Assembly (NCBI GenBank): GCA_002367235.1
Contig: DFBC01000037.1
Coordinates: 1-29,153 of the forward strand
DNA from: Cellvibrionales bacterium UBA3090
GTDB lineage: Bacteria; Pseudomonadota; Gammaproteobacteria; Pseudomonadales; Porticoccaceae
Length of the DNA stretch: 29,153 bases
Direction: 5' to 3'
The notes below the pieces were generated by a model that did not search any database, was not told the DNA's origin, and worked only from the letters and a program-made list of their open reading frames with translations. The translations under genes and the position numbers were made by a program. Position 1 is the first letter of the stretch. Each line of letters begins with the position of its first letter. Positions 1-7,364 of the stretch are shown one piece after another.

Positions 1-262
1 CTACTTGGAATTGGTAGTAGTGCTGTAGCCGGTTGGGGTTTTCACCATAACGACCATCGGTAGGACGGCGGCAAGGTTGAACATAGGCGCTGTTCCAAGT
101 TTCTGGCCCAATGGCGCGTAAAAAAGTGGCAGGATGGAACGTGCCAGCACCTACCTCCATGTCCAGCGGTTGCAAAATAACGCAACCTTGACGAGACCAA
201 AATTGTTGTAGGGCCAAGATTAGCCCCTGGAATGTTGAAACATCCGGTGTAGTTTGTGACAC
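1..262 (-). CDS. glyQ: Glycyl-tRNA synthetase alpha subunit, N-terminal part (cut by window edge)
   Basis: This is the first 87 codons of the alpha chain of the bacterial alpha2-beta2 glycyl-tRNA synthetase, which charges tRNA-Gly in the cytoplasm. The visible protein has family blocks such as TFQGLILALQQFWSRQGC, QPLDMEVGAGTFHPATFL and RAIGPETWNSAYVQPCRRPT, which are near-invariant in GlyQ. The start is a GTG at 260-262, preceded on the minus strand by an AGGGGAA ribosome-binding sequence. The reading frame runs off the left edge, where the rest of glyQ, and normally glyS, would lie. Identity is firm. The exact start rests on the ribosome-binding site and on where the homology begins. Confidence 0.95.
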   Translation of the reverse strand, partial: MSQTTPDVSTFQGLILALQQFWSRQGCVILQPLDMEVGAGTFHPATFLRAIGPETWNSAYVQPCRRPTDGRYGENPNRLQHYYQFQV

Positions 263-551
263 CTAGGTTCCCCTGTAGCATGCAAAGCCGACAATTATAA
301 GGCTGCAACCCCTGAATAGTAAGGGCTTTCCTCCAGTTGTCGTCGTTTCAAATGCATTGCAAGCATTTCAGTCGTTTGGCTGGATATATTATTTGACGGA
401 TGGGTTTGATATGGTGAATCAACACGCTGAATTCTTGGTGGTTGGCAGCGGTAATTTAGACGGCATTTATATTTATTTGACTGCAGCAAGGGTTAAACCG
501 GTTGAAGTTTCGAGCCGTTAAATTACCCCGTATAGAAAGGAAACCTGTGGC
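263..551. other. Intergenic region between divergent glyQ and the DUF2959 gene
   Basis: These 289 bases must hold the promoters for glyQ (leftward) and for the rightward operon, but I saw no near-consensus promoter. A 36-codon open frame from an ATG at 411 to a TAA at 519-521 is present. It has no clear ribosome-binding site and I recognise nothing in it, so it is not called. An AAGGAAA sequence near 537-543 is the likely ribosome-binding site for the gene starting at 552. Confidence 0.5.
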
Positions 552-1187
552 ATGAAAAAAATAGTTTTAGTTGCACTGCTGCTAGTCTTAGTTGGTTGTG
601 AAACGGCTTATTACAATGCTTGGGAAAGAGTGGGTGTCCATAAGCGAGATATCTTGGTCGACCGAATTGAAGATACACAGGATGCTCAGGAAGCAACACA
701 AGAGCAGTTTAAAGATGCCTTGGAACAATACCGAGCAGCAGTGAACTTTGATGGCGGCGACCTGGAGAAAATCTATAACAAGCTCAATGCTGAATACGAA
801 GACAGTGTACAAGCCGCTGAAGCCATCAGTGTTCATATAGAAGATGTTGAAGATGTGGCAGAAGACCTGTTTGACGAGTGGGAAGATGAGCTTGCCCAAA
901 TTAACAGCCGGACACTTCGAGAGGATAGTGCCAGGAAACTCCACGATACGCGCTATAAGTACCAGCAGATGGTCAAATCCATGCGCAAGGCAGAAAAAAG
1001 CGTTCACCCAGTGTTAACCACATTACGCGATCAGGTTTTATACCTGAAGCACAACCTTAATGCCCGGGCAATCTCGGCACTCAAAGGTGAATTAACCACG
1101 ATTAACAGTGACGTGAATCGGCTCATTCTGGAAATGCAAAAATCAATAGATGAAGCTAATCTATTTATAGATCGAATTAAGAATTGA
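552..1187 (+). CDS. DUF2959 family lipoprotein
   Basis: A 211-residue predicted lipoprotein. Residues 1-16 form a short lipoprotein signal with the lipobox LVGC, so Cys16 should be lipidated. The next residue is Glu, not Asp, which fits outer-membrane sorting. The rest is highly charged and helical, with heptad-like runs at about 35-120 and 140-205 that suggest coiled coils. It resembles the DUF2959 family, whose members sometimes carry an unsupported DNA-repair label; the lipobox argues against a cytoplasmic role. The molecular function is unknown. It is first in a tightly packed plus-strand run with cysteine synthase 28 bases downstream. The family call is from memory of its sequence pattern. 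Confidence 0.8.
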   Translation: MKKIVLVALLLVLVGCETAYYNAWERVGVHKRDILVDRIEDTQDAQEATQEQFKDALEQYRAAVNFDGGDLEKIYNKLNAEYEDSVQAAEAISVHIEDVEDVAEDLFDEWEDELAQINSRTLREDSARKLHDTRYKYQQMVKSMRKAEKSVHPVLTTLRDQVLYLKHNLNARAISALKGELTTINSDVNRLILEMQKSIDEANLFIDRIKN

Positions 1188-1215
1188 ATTAGAAACGAAT
1201 AATTGAGGCTGCAAG

Positions 1216-2127
1216 ATGAAATACAACAATATTCTCGAAACCATTGGCGATACACCACACATCCGTCTTGGTAAGTTATTTCCGGGAGACGTGGAGGTCT
1301 GGATGAAAGCCGAGCGTTTCAATCCTGGTGCCAGTATCAAAGATAGAATCGGGTTGGCAATGATAGAGGATGCGGAAACGAGGGGCCTCATCAACAAAAA
1401 CACACTTATTATCGAACCCACCTCGGGTAATACTGGTATTGGCCTGGCAATGGTTTGTGCCGTAAAAGGTTATCGGCTGGTACTGACCATGCCAGAATCT
1501 ATGAGTATCGAACGTCGCCGTTACCTTAAAGCACTGGGTGCTGAGTTAGTGCTGACGCCCAAAGAGTTAGGTATGGGCGGTTGTATTGAAAAGGCTAACC
1601 AGCTGCTTGCAGAAAACGAGAATGCCTGGATGCCGCAACAATTTAATAACCCGGCCAATGTTCAGGTACACCGAGAGACTACGGCGAGAGAGATATTGGC
1701 AGATTTCCCCGAGGGGATTGACTACCTTATTACTGGAGTCGGGACCGGAGGGCATATTACCGGATGCGCAGAAGTGCTAAAGGAAAAATTCCCGAATACA
1801 AAGGTATTGGCTGTGGAGCCCACTAAATCGCCCGTTATTAGTGGTGGCGAGAAAGGTTTACATCGCCTTCAAGGCATTGGTGCAGGATTTATCCCCAGCG
1901 TATTAAATACCGATATTCTTGACGGGACAGTTTTGGTAAATGAAGAAGATGCTTTTGAAATGACTCGACGTTGCGCAAAAGAAGAAGGAATTTTTGTCGG
2001 CATTTCCTCCGGTGCCAGCCTCGCCGCCGTGCAACAGAAAATAAATGAAATACCCGCTGGTAGTACCGTGCTTGTATTTAGTTATGATACGGGAGAACGG
2101 TATCTTTCAATAGAAGATTTATTTTAG
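1216..2127 (+). CDS. cysK: Cysteine synthase, CysK-type O-acetylserine sulfhydrylase
   Basis: A 303-residue cytoplasmic PLP enzyme that makes cysteine from O-acetylserine and sulfide. Visible family features are the PLP lysine, Lys42, in the block NPGASIKDRIG; the substrate-binding TSGNTG loop at about 69-74; the phosphate-binding glycine loop GVGTGG at about 175-180; and the C-terminal TGERYLS segment. The block following LVLT (KELGMGGCIEKA) and the C-terminus look more like CysK than CysM, but by-eye separation of the two is imperfect. The ATG follows a TTGAGG ribosome-binding sequence. The gene sits 28 bases after the DUF2959 gene and 24 before the hydrolase gene, so co-transcription is likely. 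The neighbours are not the usual sulfur-assimilation genes. Confidence 0.88.
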   Translation: MKYNNILETIGDTPHIRLGKLFPGDVEVWMKAERFNPGASIKDRIGLAMIEDAETRGLINKNTLIIEPTSGNTGIGLAMVCAVKGYRLVLTMPESMSIERRRYLKALGAELVLTPKELGMGGCIEKANQLLAENENAWMPQQFNNPANVQVHRETTAREILADFPEGIDYLITGVGTGGHITGCAEVLKEKFPNTKVLAVEPTKSPVISGGEKGLHRLQGIGAGFIPSVLNTDILDGTVLVNEEDAFEMTRRCAKEEGIFVGISSGASLAAVQQKINEIPAGSTVLVFSYDTGERYLSIEDLF

Positions 2128-2151
2128 AAAATAATTATCGTGGGTGAATAA

Positions 2152-3060
2152 ATGAAAATTATTAAAAAAATTTTATTATTTATTACGATATTAATAGTAT
2201 CCGAAATTTCGTTCGCAGATCATCACTGGAAAAATATTGAATATCAAACCATTCAGGTAAGAGAAAATATTTATGCCATGATGGCCGAAGGTGGAAATGT
2301 AGCAGTATTTATTGGTGATGAAGGAACATTTTTAATTGATGATCAATTCGCCCCGCTAACAGAAAAGATGTTATCTGAAATAAAAAATCTTGGTGGGAAT
2401 ACACCAAGATTTTTAGTAAATACACATTGGCATTTTGATCACACAGGGGGAAATGAAAATTTAGGTAAAGCGGGCACGTTGATTTTTGCACATGATAACG
2501 TGAGGAAACTGCTCTCGGAAGATAATACGATTCAAGTATTTAACAAAGAACTACCCGCATCGCCACGCGAGGCATTACCGGTTATCACATTTAGTACGGA
2601 CACCAGTTTTCATATCAACAGTGAAACGGTGCATGCATTTCATGTCCACAATGCACACACGAATGGTGACAGTGTCGTTCATTTTCAAAAAGCTAACGTA
2701 ATACACGCGGGCGATGTTTGGTTTAATGGATTTTACCCATTTATCGATGTGGAACATGGGGGCAGTTTAATGGGTATGATTAACGCAGCCACCACAATTA
2801 TAAATATGGCAGATGGTGAGACGGTAATTATTCCAGGTCACGGTCCGGTGGGAAACAAGGCGGCACTGGTCGAATATAGAGACATGTTAGTATTGGTGTT
2901 AGATAAACTTCGTACCTATAAGTCTCAGGGTAAACCTGTTCAAGAAGTAGTCGAGGCTAAGCCGACACAAGAATTAGATGCCATATGGGGAGATGGATTT
3001 TTAAACCCGGATCAGTGGATAAGCATCGTATATAGCGGGTTGGAGGCGCCAAAAAAATGA
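2152..3060 (+). CDS. Exported metallo-beta-lactamase-fold hydrolase
   Basis: A 302-residue MBL-fold protein with an N-terminal signal peptide (lysines, then a hydrophobic stretch to about residue 22, SFADHH). The zinc-site set is complete: THWHFDH at 91-97 gives His92, His94, Asp96 and His97, with further ligands His169 (HNAHTNGD), Asp188 (HAGDVW) and His230 (PGHGP). That points to a catalytically competent dinuclear hydrolase in the periplasm. The substrate is not evident, and it should not be assumed to be a beta-lactamase, because many such proteins are lactonases or other hydrolases. The gene is visibly AT-rich at its 5' end compared with the pst region. Its stop overlaps the start of the next gene (ATGA), implying translational coupling with the acetyltransferase. 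Confidence 0.85.
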   Translation: MKIIKKILLFITILIVSEISFADHHWKNIEYQTIQVRENIYAMMAEGGNVAVFIGDEGTFLIDDQFAPLTEKMLSEIKNLGGNTPRFLVNTHWHFDHTGGNENLGKAGTLIFAHDNVRKLLSEDNTIQVFNKELPASPREALPVITFSTDTSFHINSETVHAFHVHNAHTNGDSVVHFQKANVIHAGDVWFNGFYPFIDVEHGGSLMGMINAATTIINMADGETVIIPGHGPVGNKAALVEYRDMLVLVLDKLRTYKSQGKPVQEVVEAKPTQELDAIWGDGFLNPDQWISIVYSGLEAPKK

Positions 3061-3623
3061 TCTCATTTCGTCCGGCCAAAAGGGAAGATTGTCGTTCTAT
3101 AGCGGAGCTTTACAGTATTTCATCAGATGGTGTGGCCGACTATATTTGGGCAAAGTCGGCTAAACCCGGTGAAGAAATACTGGATGTGGGCGAGCGGCGC
3201 TATGAAAGAGAAGACAGTGTTTTTAGTTATCTGAATTGTACAATCGTCGAGGTGGGTGGCGAGGTGGCGGGTATGATGGTGGCCTTCCCAATGACATCGA
3301 GCGACGAAATTGATGAAGACCCAGTGTTGGCACCATACAGCCGATTAGAAGAAGACAATAGTTACTATATTTGTGGTATGGCACTATTTCCCGAGCATCG
3401 GGGAAAAGGTATAGGCCATCAGTTGTTAGCAATGGCTAAACAACAGGCCAAAATAAGAGGTTTTAATAAGTTAAGCCTAATTGTCTTTGAACAAAATGCT
3501 GAGGCAAAGCGCCTTTACGAGACAGTCGGTTATAAAGAAGTTGATCGTGAAAAGATTATTCCCCATCCGTTAATCCCTCATACAGGATATGCCATATTAA
3601 TGGTGTGTGAATTAGAGGAATAA
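3057..3623 (+). CDS. GNAT family N-acetyltransferase
   Basis: A 188-residue Gcn5-related acetyltransferase, predicted cytoplasmic. The acetyl-CoA-binding motif A is clear in the block LFPEHRGKGIGHQLL (about 118-132), and the later NAEAKRLYETVGYKEV segment is the usual GNAT motif B region. The N-terminus (ISFRPAKREDCRSIAELY) is also typical. The substrate cannot be read from sequence. The ATG overlaps the stop of the MBL-fold gene by four bases, so this is the last gene of a four-gene plus-strand set (DUF2959, cysK, MBL, GNAT). The region after it becomes very AT-rich. Confidence 0.88.
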   Translation: MISFRPAKREDCRSIAELYSISSDGVADYIWAKSAKPGEEILDVGERRYEREDSVFSYLNCTIVEVGGEVAGMMVAFPMTSSDEIDEDPVLAPYSRLEEDNSYYICGMALFPEHRGKGIGHQLLAMAKQQAKIRGFNKLSLIVFEQNAEAKRLYETVGYKEVDREKIIPHPLIPHTGYAILMVCELEE

Positions 3624-3870
3624 GAAGTTAATTAAAAGAAACTAAATAGTTATTTTTTTGTAACTATAATTATTATCAGTATTTATCTTTTTAAATATTT
3701 TAGTTTTTACTTGTATAAAAATATTTAATCTTTTCTATTTCTATTATTAATAATAAAACCAAAACTCCCAACAAAATAAGTATAAATACGCACGTCGTCG
3801 GATGGAATTAAGTTGAATTTTTAAGCTAAAAAAAGAGACGCTGGGGGAGCACTTATCTTCGGAGGTATCA

Positions 3871-3909
3871 ATGAAAAATCAATCTCCCGGTACGCGAAAC
3901 CGAGGTTAG
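3871..3909 (+). CDS. Possible 12-codon leader peptide upstream of grxA
   Basis: An ATG at 3871 is preceded at five bases by a perfect GGAGG Shine-Dalgarno sequence (3861-3865) and followed by eleven further codons (encoding MKNQSPGTRNRG) and a TAG. The ribosome-binding site is stronger than those of several real genes in this window. Flanking GGGAG and CTCCC could pair across the start and control its access. No family is known to me, and an ORF this short can arise by chance, so this is only a candidate. Confidence 0.25.
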   Translation: MKNQSPGTRNRG

Positions 3910-3919
3910 ACCTAATAAA

Positions 3920-3951
3920 TTGCCAATAGCTATCATGGGTATAGGTATAAT
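3920..3951 (+). promoter_or_regulatory. Candidate sigma-70 promoter for grxA
   Basis: TTGCCA at 3920-3925 (5 of 6 to the -35 consensus) and a perfect TATAAT at 3946-3951 lie about 80 bases before the grxA start. The spacer is 20 bases, longer than the usual 16-18, which lowers confidence. Confidence 0.35.
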
Positions 3952-4032
3952 TAAGTATTGCTATGTGTGGGCGAGACTTATAGTGAATACGAAGAGATAA
4001 ACAAACCAGTCGAGCAACACGGGAGTTTCGTT

Positions 4033-4278
4033 ATGAAGAACTACACAATTTTTGGGCATCAAGCTTGTGGGTTTTGTCGCCAGGCTAAAGCTTTACTTGA
4101 ATCTAAAGAGTTTCCATTTCGTTTTGTGGATATCCATGAAGAAGGTATCAGCCCCGCTGATTTAGAGAAAACGGTAGGTAGGCCTGTAACTACAGTACCT
4201 CAAATATTTTATGGTAAAGAATATGTCGGCGGTTACCAGGAATTGACAAAACATCTGGAGACTGTAGAAACGACGTAA
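4033..4278 (+). CDS. grxA: Glutaredoxin, GrxA family
   Basis: An 81-residue glutaredoxin, a cytoplasmic dithiol oxidoreductase using glutathione to reduce disulfides such as that of ribonucleotide reductase. The active site is CGFC (Cys12, Cys15), where enteric GrxA has CPYC. The cis-proline TVPQIF block (about 54-59) and the GG pair (66-67) of the glutathione-binding site are intact. The central block VDIHEEGISPADLEKTVGRPV closely follows the layout of E. coli GrxA. I chose the ATG at 4033 because a GGGAG ribosome-binding site lies seven bases before it and homology begins there. An in-frame TTG at 3958 would add 25 residues with no glutaredoxin similarity. Confidence 0.9.
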   Translation: MKNYTIFGHQACGFCRQAKALLESKEFPFRFVDIHEEGISPADLEKTVGRPVTTVPQIFYGKEYVGGYQELTKHLETVETT

Positions 4279-4342
4279 ATAAGTATTGAGTTAAGGCTCA
4301 TTGGGTTTTCTGACGTGCTCGGTATATTTTGAATCCATCAAA

Positions 4343-4365
4343 GGGGCTGTGATTAATACAGCCCC
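4343..4365 (-). terminator. Hairpin between grxA and the FKBP gene
   Basis: A perfect 8-bp inverted repeat, GGGGCTGT (4343-4350) and ACAGCCCC (4358-4365), with a 7-base loop lies between two convergent genes. On the minus strand it is followed by TTTGATGGATTC, a weak T-rich tail, so it may end the FKBP-side transcript. The plus side has no T tract. Confidence 0.5.
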
Positions 4366-4386
4366 AAGGATTGTTGGTCGTCAAAA

Positions 4387-4863
4387 CTATTCGTTAATGC
4401 CAAGTAACTCTACGTCAAAGATTAATGTAGACCCGGGTCCAATTGCTCCCATGTTGCGGTTTCCATAGGCGAGATTTCCAGGAATAAATAAGCGAGTCTT
4501 TTCACCAACCACCATCAACTGTAAGCCTTCCGTCCATCCAGGTATTACTTGATGCAGACCAAACTCAATAGGCGCGCCGCGGTCTACGGAACTGTCGAAC
4601 ACGGTGCCATCAATCAGGGTGCCGTGGTAATGAACTTTAACATGGTCAGTTGGGCCGGGGTGGTTGCTGCCCGTCCCTTTGTTCAATACCAGGTATTGCA
4701 GTCCAGAAGCAGTGGTTTGAACGCCGTCCTTGTTTTTATTTTCAGCGAGAAATGCCATGCCTTTTTGAGCATTTTGTGAGGCAATCTTTTTGTTAGATAG
4801 CGTTCGTTGAACAAAGAATGCAACCAGGGCAATGGCAATAATGATAAAGATAATTTTTAACAT
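4387..4863 (-). CDS. Membrane-anchored FKBP-type peptidyl-prolyl isomerase
   Basis: A 158-residue protein with one N-terminal hydrophobic helix (residues 2-18, no obvious cleavage site), a short charged linker, and a complete C-terminal FKBP domain. Family blocks visible include ASGLQYLVLNKGTG, VKVHYHGTLIDGTVFDSS, IPGWTEGLQLM and FIPGNLAYG, with GPGSTLIFDVELL at the end. These are the FklB/Mip-type sequences for proline isomerisation in protein folding. The helix looks like a signal anchor that places the domain in the periplasm. It is the last gene of the leftward run, 115 bases after ychJ. The family call is firm; the exact orthologue name is not, so no symbol is given. Confidence 0.92.
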   Translation of the reverse strand: MLKIIFIIIAIALVAFFVQRTLSNKKIASQNAQKGMAFLAENKNKDGVQTTASGLQYLVLNKGTGSNHPGPTDHVKVHYHGTLIDGTVFDSSVDRGAPIEFGLHQVIPGWTEGLQLMVVGEKTRLFIPGNLAYGNRNMGAIGPGSTLIFDVELLGINE

Positions 4864-4978
4864 AGATAATCTCGAGGCGAGTTTTAAATTAAAGAGAGAG
4901 CAAAATTTTAAGCAGAGTAAATCGATAGGCCTGTATGGTCAACTCGCTAATTAGCAATGCTTTATTATCTAAGGGGAC

Positions 4979-5371
4979 CTAGCTTGTCACCTCTCCGCCG
5001 ACATAAAGCCAACGACCAGAAACTCGTTGAAAGACAGAAATTTCATGCATAACCTCAATGCCTGACTGGTCTGGTTCACGGTAAAAGGCATTAAATTCTA
5101 CCGTGGCTTTATCGCCCTTTTGCTGGCTAGACAGTACTTCAAGCTGCAGCCAGTCTACAGTTTTTTTGGACAGGGATTCTGCAGTAAGCCCGGCAGATGT
5201 GGCTGAAAACCAAGTGGCTAATAAATAATCGCCATACCCTCCCAGCGCATAGGCACTGTAACGGGAGCGCATAAGTTGTTCTGGCGTTTTAGCCAGTTGA
5301 TTTCCGGTCAGAAAACGACCACAGCAATTATCAAAAGATTTCTTGTGGCCACAGATACAGATATCCGACAT
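4979..5371 (-). CDS. ychJ: YchJ family (UPF0225) SEC-C zinc motif protein
   Basis: A 130-residue cytoplasmic protein of the YchJ family, function unclear. The N-terminus has the SEC-C metal-binding motif (CICGHKKSFDNCC, Cys at 5, 7, 16 and 17). The NTF2-like middle contains the family signature PEQLMRSRYSAYALGGYGDYL and the closing WLYVGGE. E. coli YchJ carries a second SEC-C motif at its C-terminus; this protein stops before it. Its ATG shares one base with the TAA of the 486-residue gene upstream (TAATG), which suggests translational coupling. Confidence 0.9.
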   Translation of the reverse strand: MSDICICGHKKSFDNCCGRFLTGNQLAKTPEQLMRSRYSAYALGGYGDYLLATWFSATSAGLTAESLSKKTVDWLQLEVLSSQQKGDKATVEFNAFYREPDQSGIEVMHEISVFQRVSGRWLYVGGEVTS

Positions 5372-6831
5372 TACAAGGACTTGTTCAATTTGGCGGGTTC
5401 TGGTGCTGTATTTTTAATACTTACCGAGCGCCTCGCGCTATTAGGACGTTTTGATTCTAGAGTTTGGGATGAATTGCGTGAAATGACATCTATCATTCTC
5501 ATAATAAATCTTTTTTGCATGGCTTTATCCGTGTCACCTAATTCTTCAATTTGTTTTTTGTAACTATTATATGATCTGGCCAGTGCTTCTTTGTGGGCAT
5601 ATTCTTGTTGTAATCGTTGATATTCACTGCGTCTTTTTGTGGCGTAAAAAGCTAACCATAAAATAGGGATATAGAATGGTGCTTTGTAAACTAAACTCTT
5701 CAGAATGTTGTCCCAGCTAGATAGTTTTACAAAAGAAATAAGAGTATCGCCACCGATAGTGTCTATTGAGAGAATAGTGGATATTACGACCAACAACCCT
5801 ACGGAGAAATAAAATAGTTTTCCGAATTTTTTGATGGGTTTATTAAATGACATTTTCATGTCGTGGTAGGCTGAAGCAAGGCCGACATTTGTTGCGCCTT
5901 CTAGCAGTTCCTCGATTTCAGAATTGAGCGCCACGTATTTATCATGCTGTTCTGTTTCAAATGCTTTTAATTTTTTTATTAGCGCATCAAGCTCATCCGT
6001 TAAAGCGACGCTAGTTTTATCTTTATCTGATTGATCGCCAAATACCTGAGCATGAAATTCTTCTAGGTCACTTACGGATGTTGTTATGTCATCCAGAATT
6101 GAATAAATCTTTTGTTTTTCACCAGCAATAACGGCGGCAGCTTCGGTAATGGATTGCTTGGTCGAAATGGTGTTTTCGTCACTGATTAAGGTTTCTTTGT
6201 AGTAGTCGTTAATTTCGTGATACTGACGACCAAAATCCTTTACCAGATTATTGATAATTTCCGATGTTCCGCCAGGTTTATCACTGGTGCCAAACAATTC
6301 ATTTTTAAATCCATCGATGGCTTTTTTAGTCGCGGTGATTAAAGAAAATACCGTCTCACTTTTTATTTTGTAATCATTAATTTCGTGTAACAATCTATTA
6401 GATTTATCACTAAAACTATTGCTATAGCTATCAATTGTCATGGCATATTTTGCGACAGAAGTCTGTAGCGCACGGCCCGCTTCTCCGGGTACGACCATAT
6501 AAGGTCGAATATAAGCCAGCAGACTATCGGCATGTTCGTTCGCCTGAGAAATACTGCCAATATTTCTATTCGTGTTGTAATTCGTAATTTCGTGCGAGCA
6601 ATAGGACGCTTTTGAATTAAAGTTATCCCATGTATTGATTGGAACCAGTTCGGGGTCTAGACAATTAAGCAGTTCATCAAGAAATGAAATTACTTTTTTT
6701 AATCGCGCCAGTTCTTTAACAGCAGAGAGTGCGGTTTCATCATCAACGGTCGATTCTTCAAGATTGTTTTTTAAATTAGACCATGTGCCTTGAAAAGCAT
6801 GGGTTTCATATTGCTCTATCCACCTAGACAT
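5371..6831 (-). CDS. Unrecognised coiled-coil protein with two membrane helices
   Basis: A 486-residue protein I cannot assign to a named family. Residues 1-130 are helical with distinctive blocks (LDPELVPINTWDNF near 58-71, NYNTNRN near 84-90, YIRPYMV near 107-113) that look conserved. Residues 140-315 are long charged heptad-rich helices, probably coiled coil. A GATNVGLASAYHDMK block (312-326) precedes two hydrophobic segments, about 339-357 and 383-397. The remaining tail begins with an EYQRLQQEYAHKEALARSY block (403-421) and ends polar and basic. No signal peptide, nucleotide-binding motif or nuclease motif is visible. The ATG follows an AGGAGA ribosome-binding site. The gene is more AT-rich than its neighbours, hinting at transfer. 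Membrane attachment is a reasonable inference; function is unknown. Confidence 0.85.
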   Translation of the reverse strand: MSRWIEQYETHAFQGTWSNLKNNLEESTVDDETALSAVKELARLKKVISFLDELLNCLDPELVPINTWDNFNSKASYCSHEITNYNTNRNIGSISQANEHADSLLAYIRPYMVVPGEAGRALQTSVAKYAMTIDSYSNSFSDKSNRLLHEINDYKIKSETVFSLITATKKAIDGFKNELFGTSDKPGGTSEIINNLVKDFGRQYHEINDYYKETLISDENTISTKQSITEAAAVIAGEKQKIYSILDDITTSVSDLEEFHAQVFGDQSDKDKTSVALTDELDALIKKLKAFETEQHDKYVALNSEIEELLEGATNVGLASAYHDMKMSFNKPIKKFGKLFYFSVGLLVVISTILSIDTIGGDTLISFVKLSSWDNILKSLVYKAPFYIPILWLAFYATKRRSEYQRLQQEYAHKEALARSYNSYKKQIEELGDTDKAMQKRFIMRMIDVISRNSSQTLESKRPNSARRSVSIKNTAPEPAKLNKSL

Positions 6832-6855
6832 AAGGCAATCTCCTGATTAAATAGG

Positions 6856-6876
6856 GCGCTTGTTTCTGGTAAGCGC
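6856..6876 (-). terminator. Weak hairpin downstream of yciA
   Basis: GCGCTT (6856-6861) and AAGCGC (6871-6876) form a 6-bp stem with a 9-base loop. It lies after the yciA stop and before the 486-residue gene on the minus strand. The 3' tail on that strand is CCTATTTAATC, so any terminator activity is probably partial. Confidence 0.3.
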
Positions 6877-6914
6877 ATCCGTTAAGTATGTTTTCTGATA
6901 CTTTAATGATGTTG

Positions 6915-7325
6915 TTATGAGGGGGTATCTGTCTGTGGGGGTACCTTCCTGGTGTTCCCCTTGTCGTCAATTGCGACAAACACAAACTGTCCTTCGGTTA
7001 CCTTGGCGGGCTTGTTAGTAGACTCGATATTGATCCAGACTTCCACATTGATCGTCATTGAGCTACTGCCCACCTCCATCAGGTCGCAGTAACAGCTGAC
7101 AATGGCACCTACGGGTACAGACCGAAGAAAGGCCATTTCACTGATTGCTACAGTGGCGACGCGACCTTTTGCAATACGCTGTGCAAGGATGGCGCTGCCA
7201 AGATCCATTTGTGACAGCATCCAGCCGCCAAAAATATCGCCATTGGCATTGGTATCCTTTGGCATGGCGATAGTTTGTAGCGTCAGATCCCCGCGGGGCT
7301 GCGGCGGTTTATTGATGGCAATCAT
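6915..7325 (-). CDS. yciA: Acyl-CoA thioesterase YciA
   Basis: A 136-residue hotdog-fold thioesterase that hydrolyses acyl-CoA to free acid and CoA in the cytoplasm. The YciA/acyl-CoA-hydrolase signature is clear: TIAMPKDTNANGDIFGGW with the catalytic-region Asn/Asp, then LSQMDLGSAILAQRIAKGRV, and VSCYCDLMEVGSSSM in the central sheet. Length matches the family (about 130 residues). An AAGGAAT ribosome-binding site precedes the ATG. It is 39 bases after dctM on the same strand, so it is probably on the same transcript. Confidence 0.92.
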   Translation of the reverse strand: MIAINKPPQPRGDLTLQTIAMPKDTNANGDIFGGWMLSQMDLGSAILAQRIAKGRVATVAISEMAFLRSVPVGAIVSCYCDLMEVGSSSMTINVEVWINIESTNKPAKVTEGQFVFVAIDDKGNTRKVPPQTDTPS

Positions 7326-7364
7326 GAATGATTCCTTACGTTTATTTTAATCGCAGTTTTTGAC

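Larger units (their letters stand above)
3624..4032. other. 409-base AT-rich gap with no recognised gene
   Basis: The first half (about 3624-3790) is extremely AT-rich. It contains a hairpin with arms ATAGTTA (3646-3652) and TAACTAT (3661-3667) around a T-rich loop, and a 14-base palindrome TATTATTAATAATA at 3742-3755. The second half is more balanced. It holds a strong GGAGG sequence before a 12-codon ORF (3871-3909), a short hairpin CGGT/ACCG around 3889-3902, a GGGAG (3845-3849) that can pair with CTCCC (3884-3888), and a TATAAT at 3946-3951. I could not match it to a known riboswitch or small RNA. Confidence 0.5.

Noticed and set aside
42..308. 88-codon minus-strand frame overlapping glyQ
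   Set aside because: It is out of frame with the unmistakable GlyQ sequence on the same strand and has no family resemblance.
411..521. 36-codon open frame between glyQ and the DUF2959 gene
   Set aside because: No convincing ribosome-binding site, no recognisable similarity, and the length is within chance expectation. The opposite-strand frame at 295-489 was dropped for the same reasons.
2152..3060. Antibiotic-resistance beta-lactamase
   Set aside because: The metal-site motif defines the MBL superfamily only. Nothing in the sequence or the neighbours specifically indicates beta-lactam hydrolysis.
3646..3667. Terminator for the GNAT operon
   Set aside because: The hairpin ATAGTTA/TAACTAT is AT-only with the T-run in the loop and not after the stem, so it does not fit an intrinsic terminator.
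3958..4032. TTG-initiated 25-residue N-terminal extension of glutaredoxin
   Set aside because: The extension has no glutaredoxin similarity, and the ATG at 4033 has a good ribosome-binding site and matches the family length.
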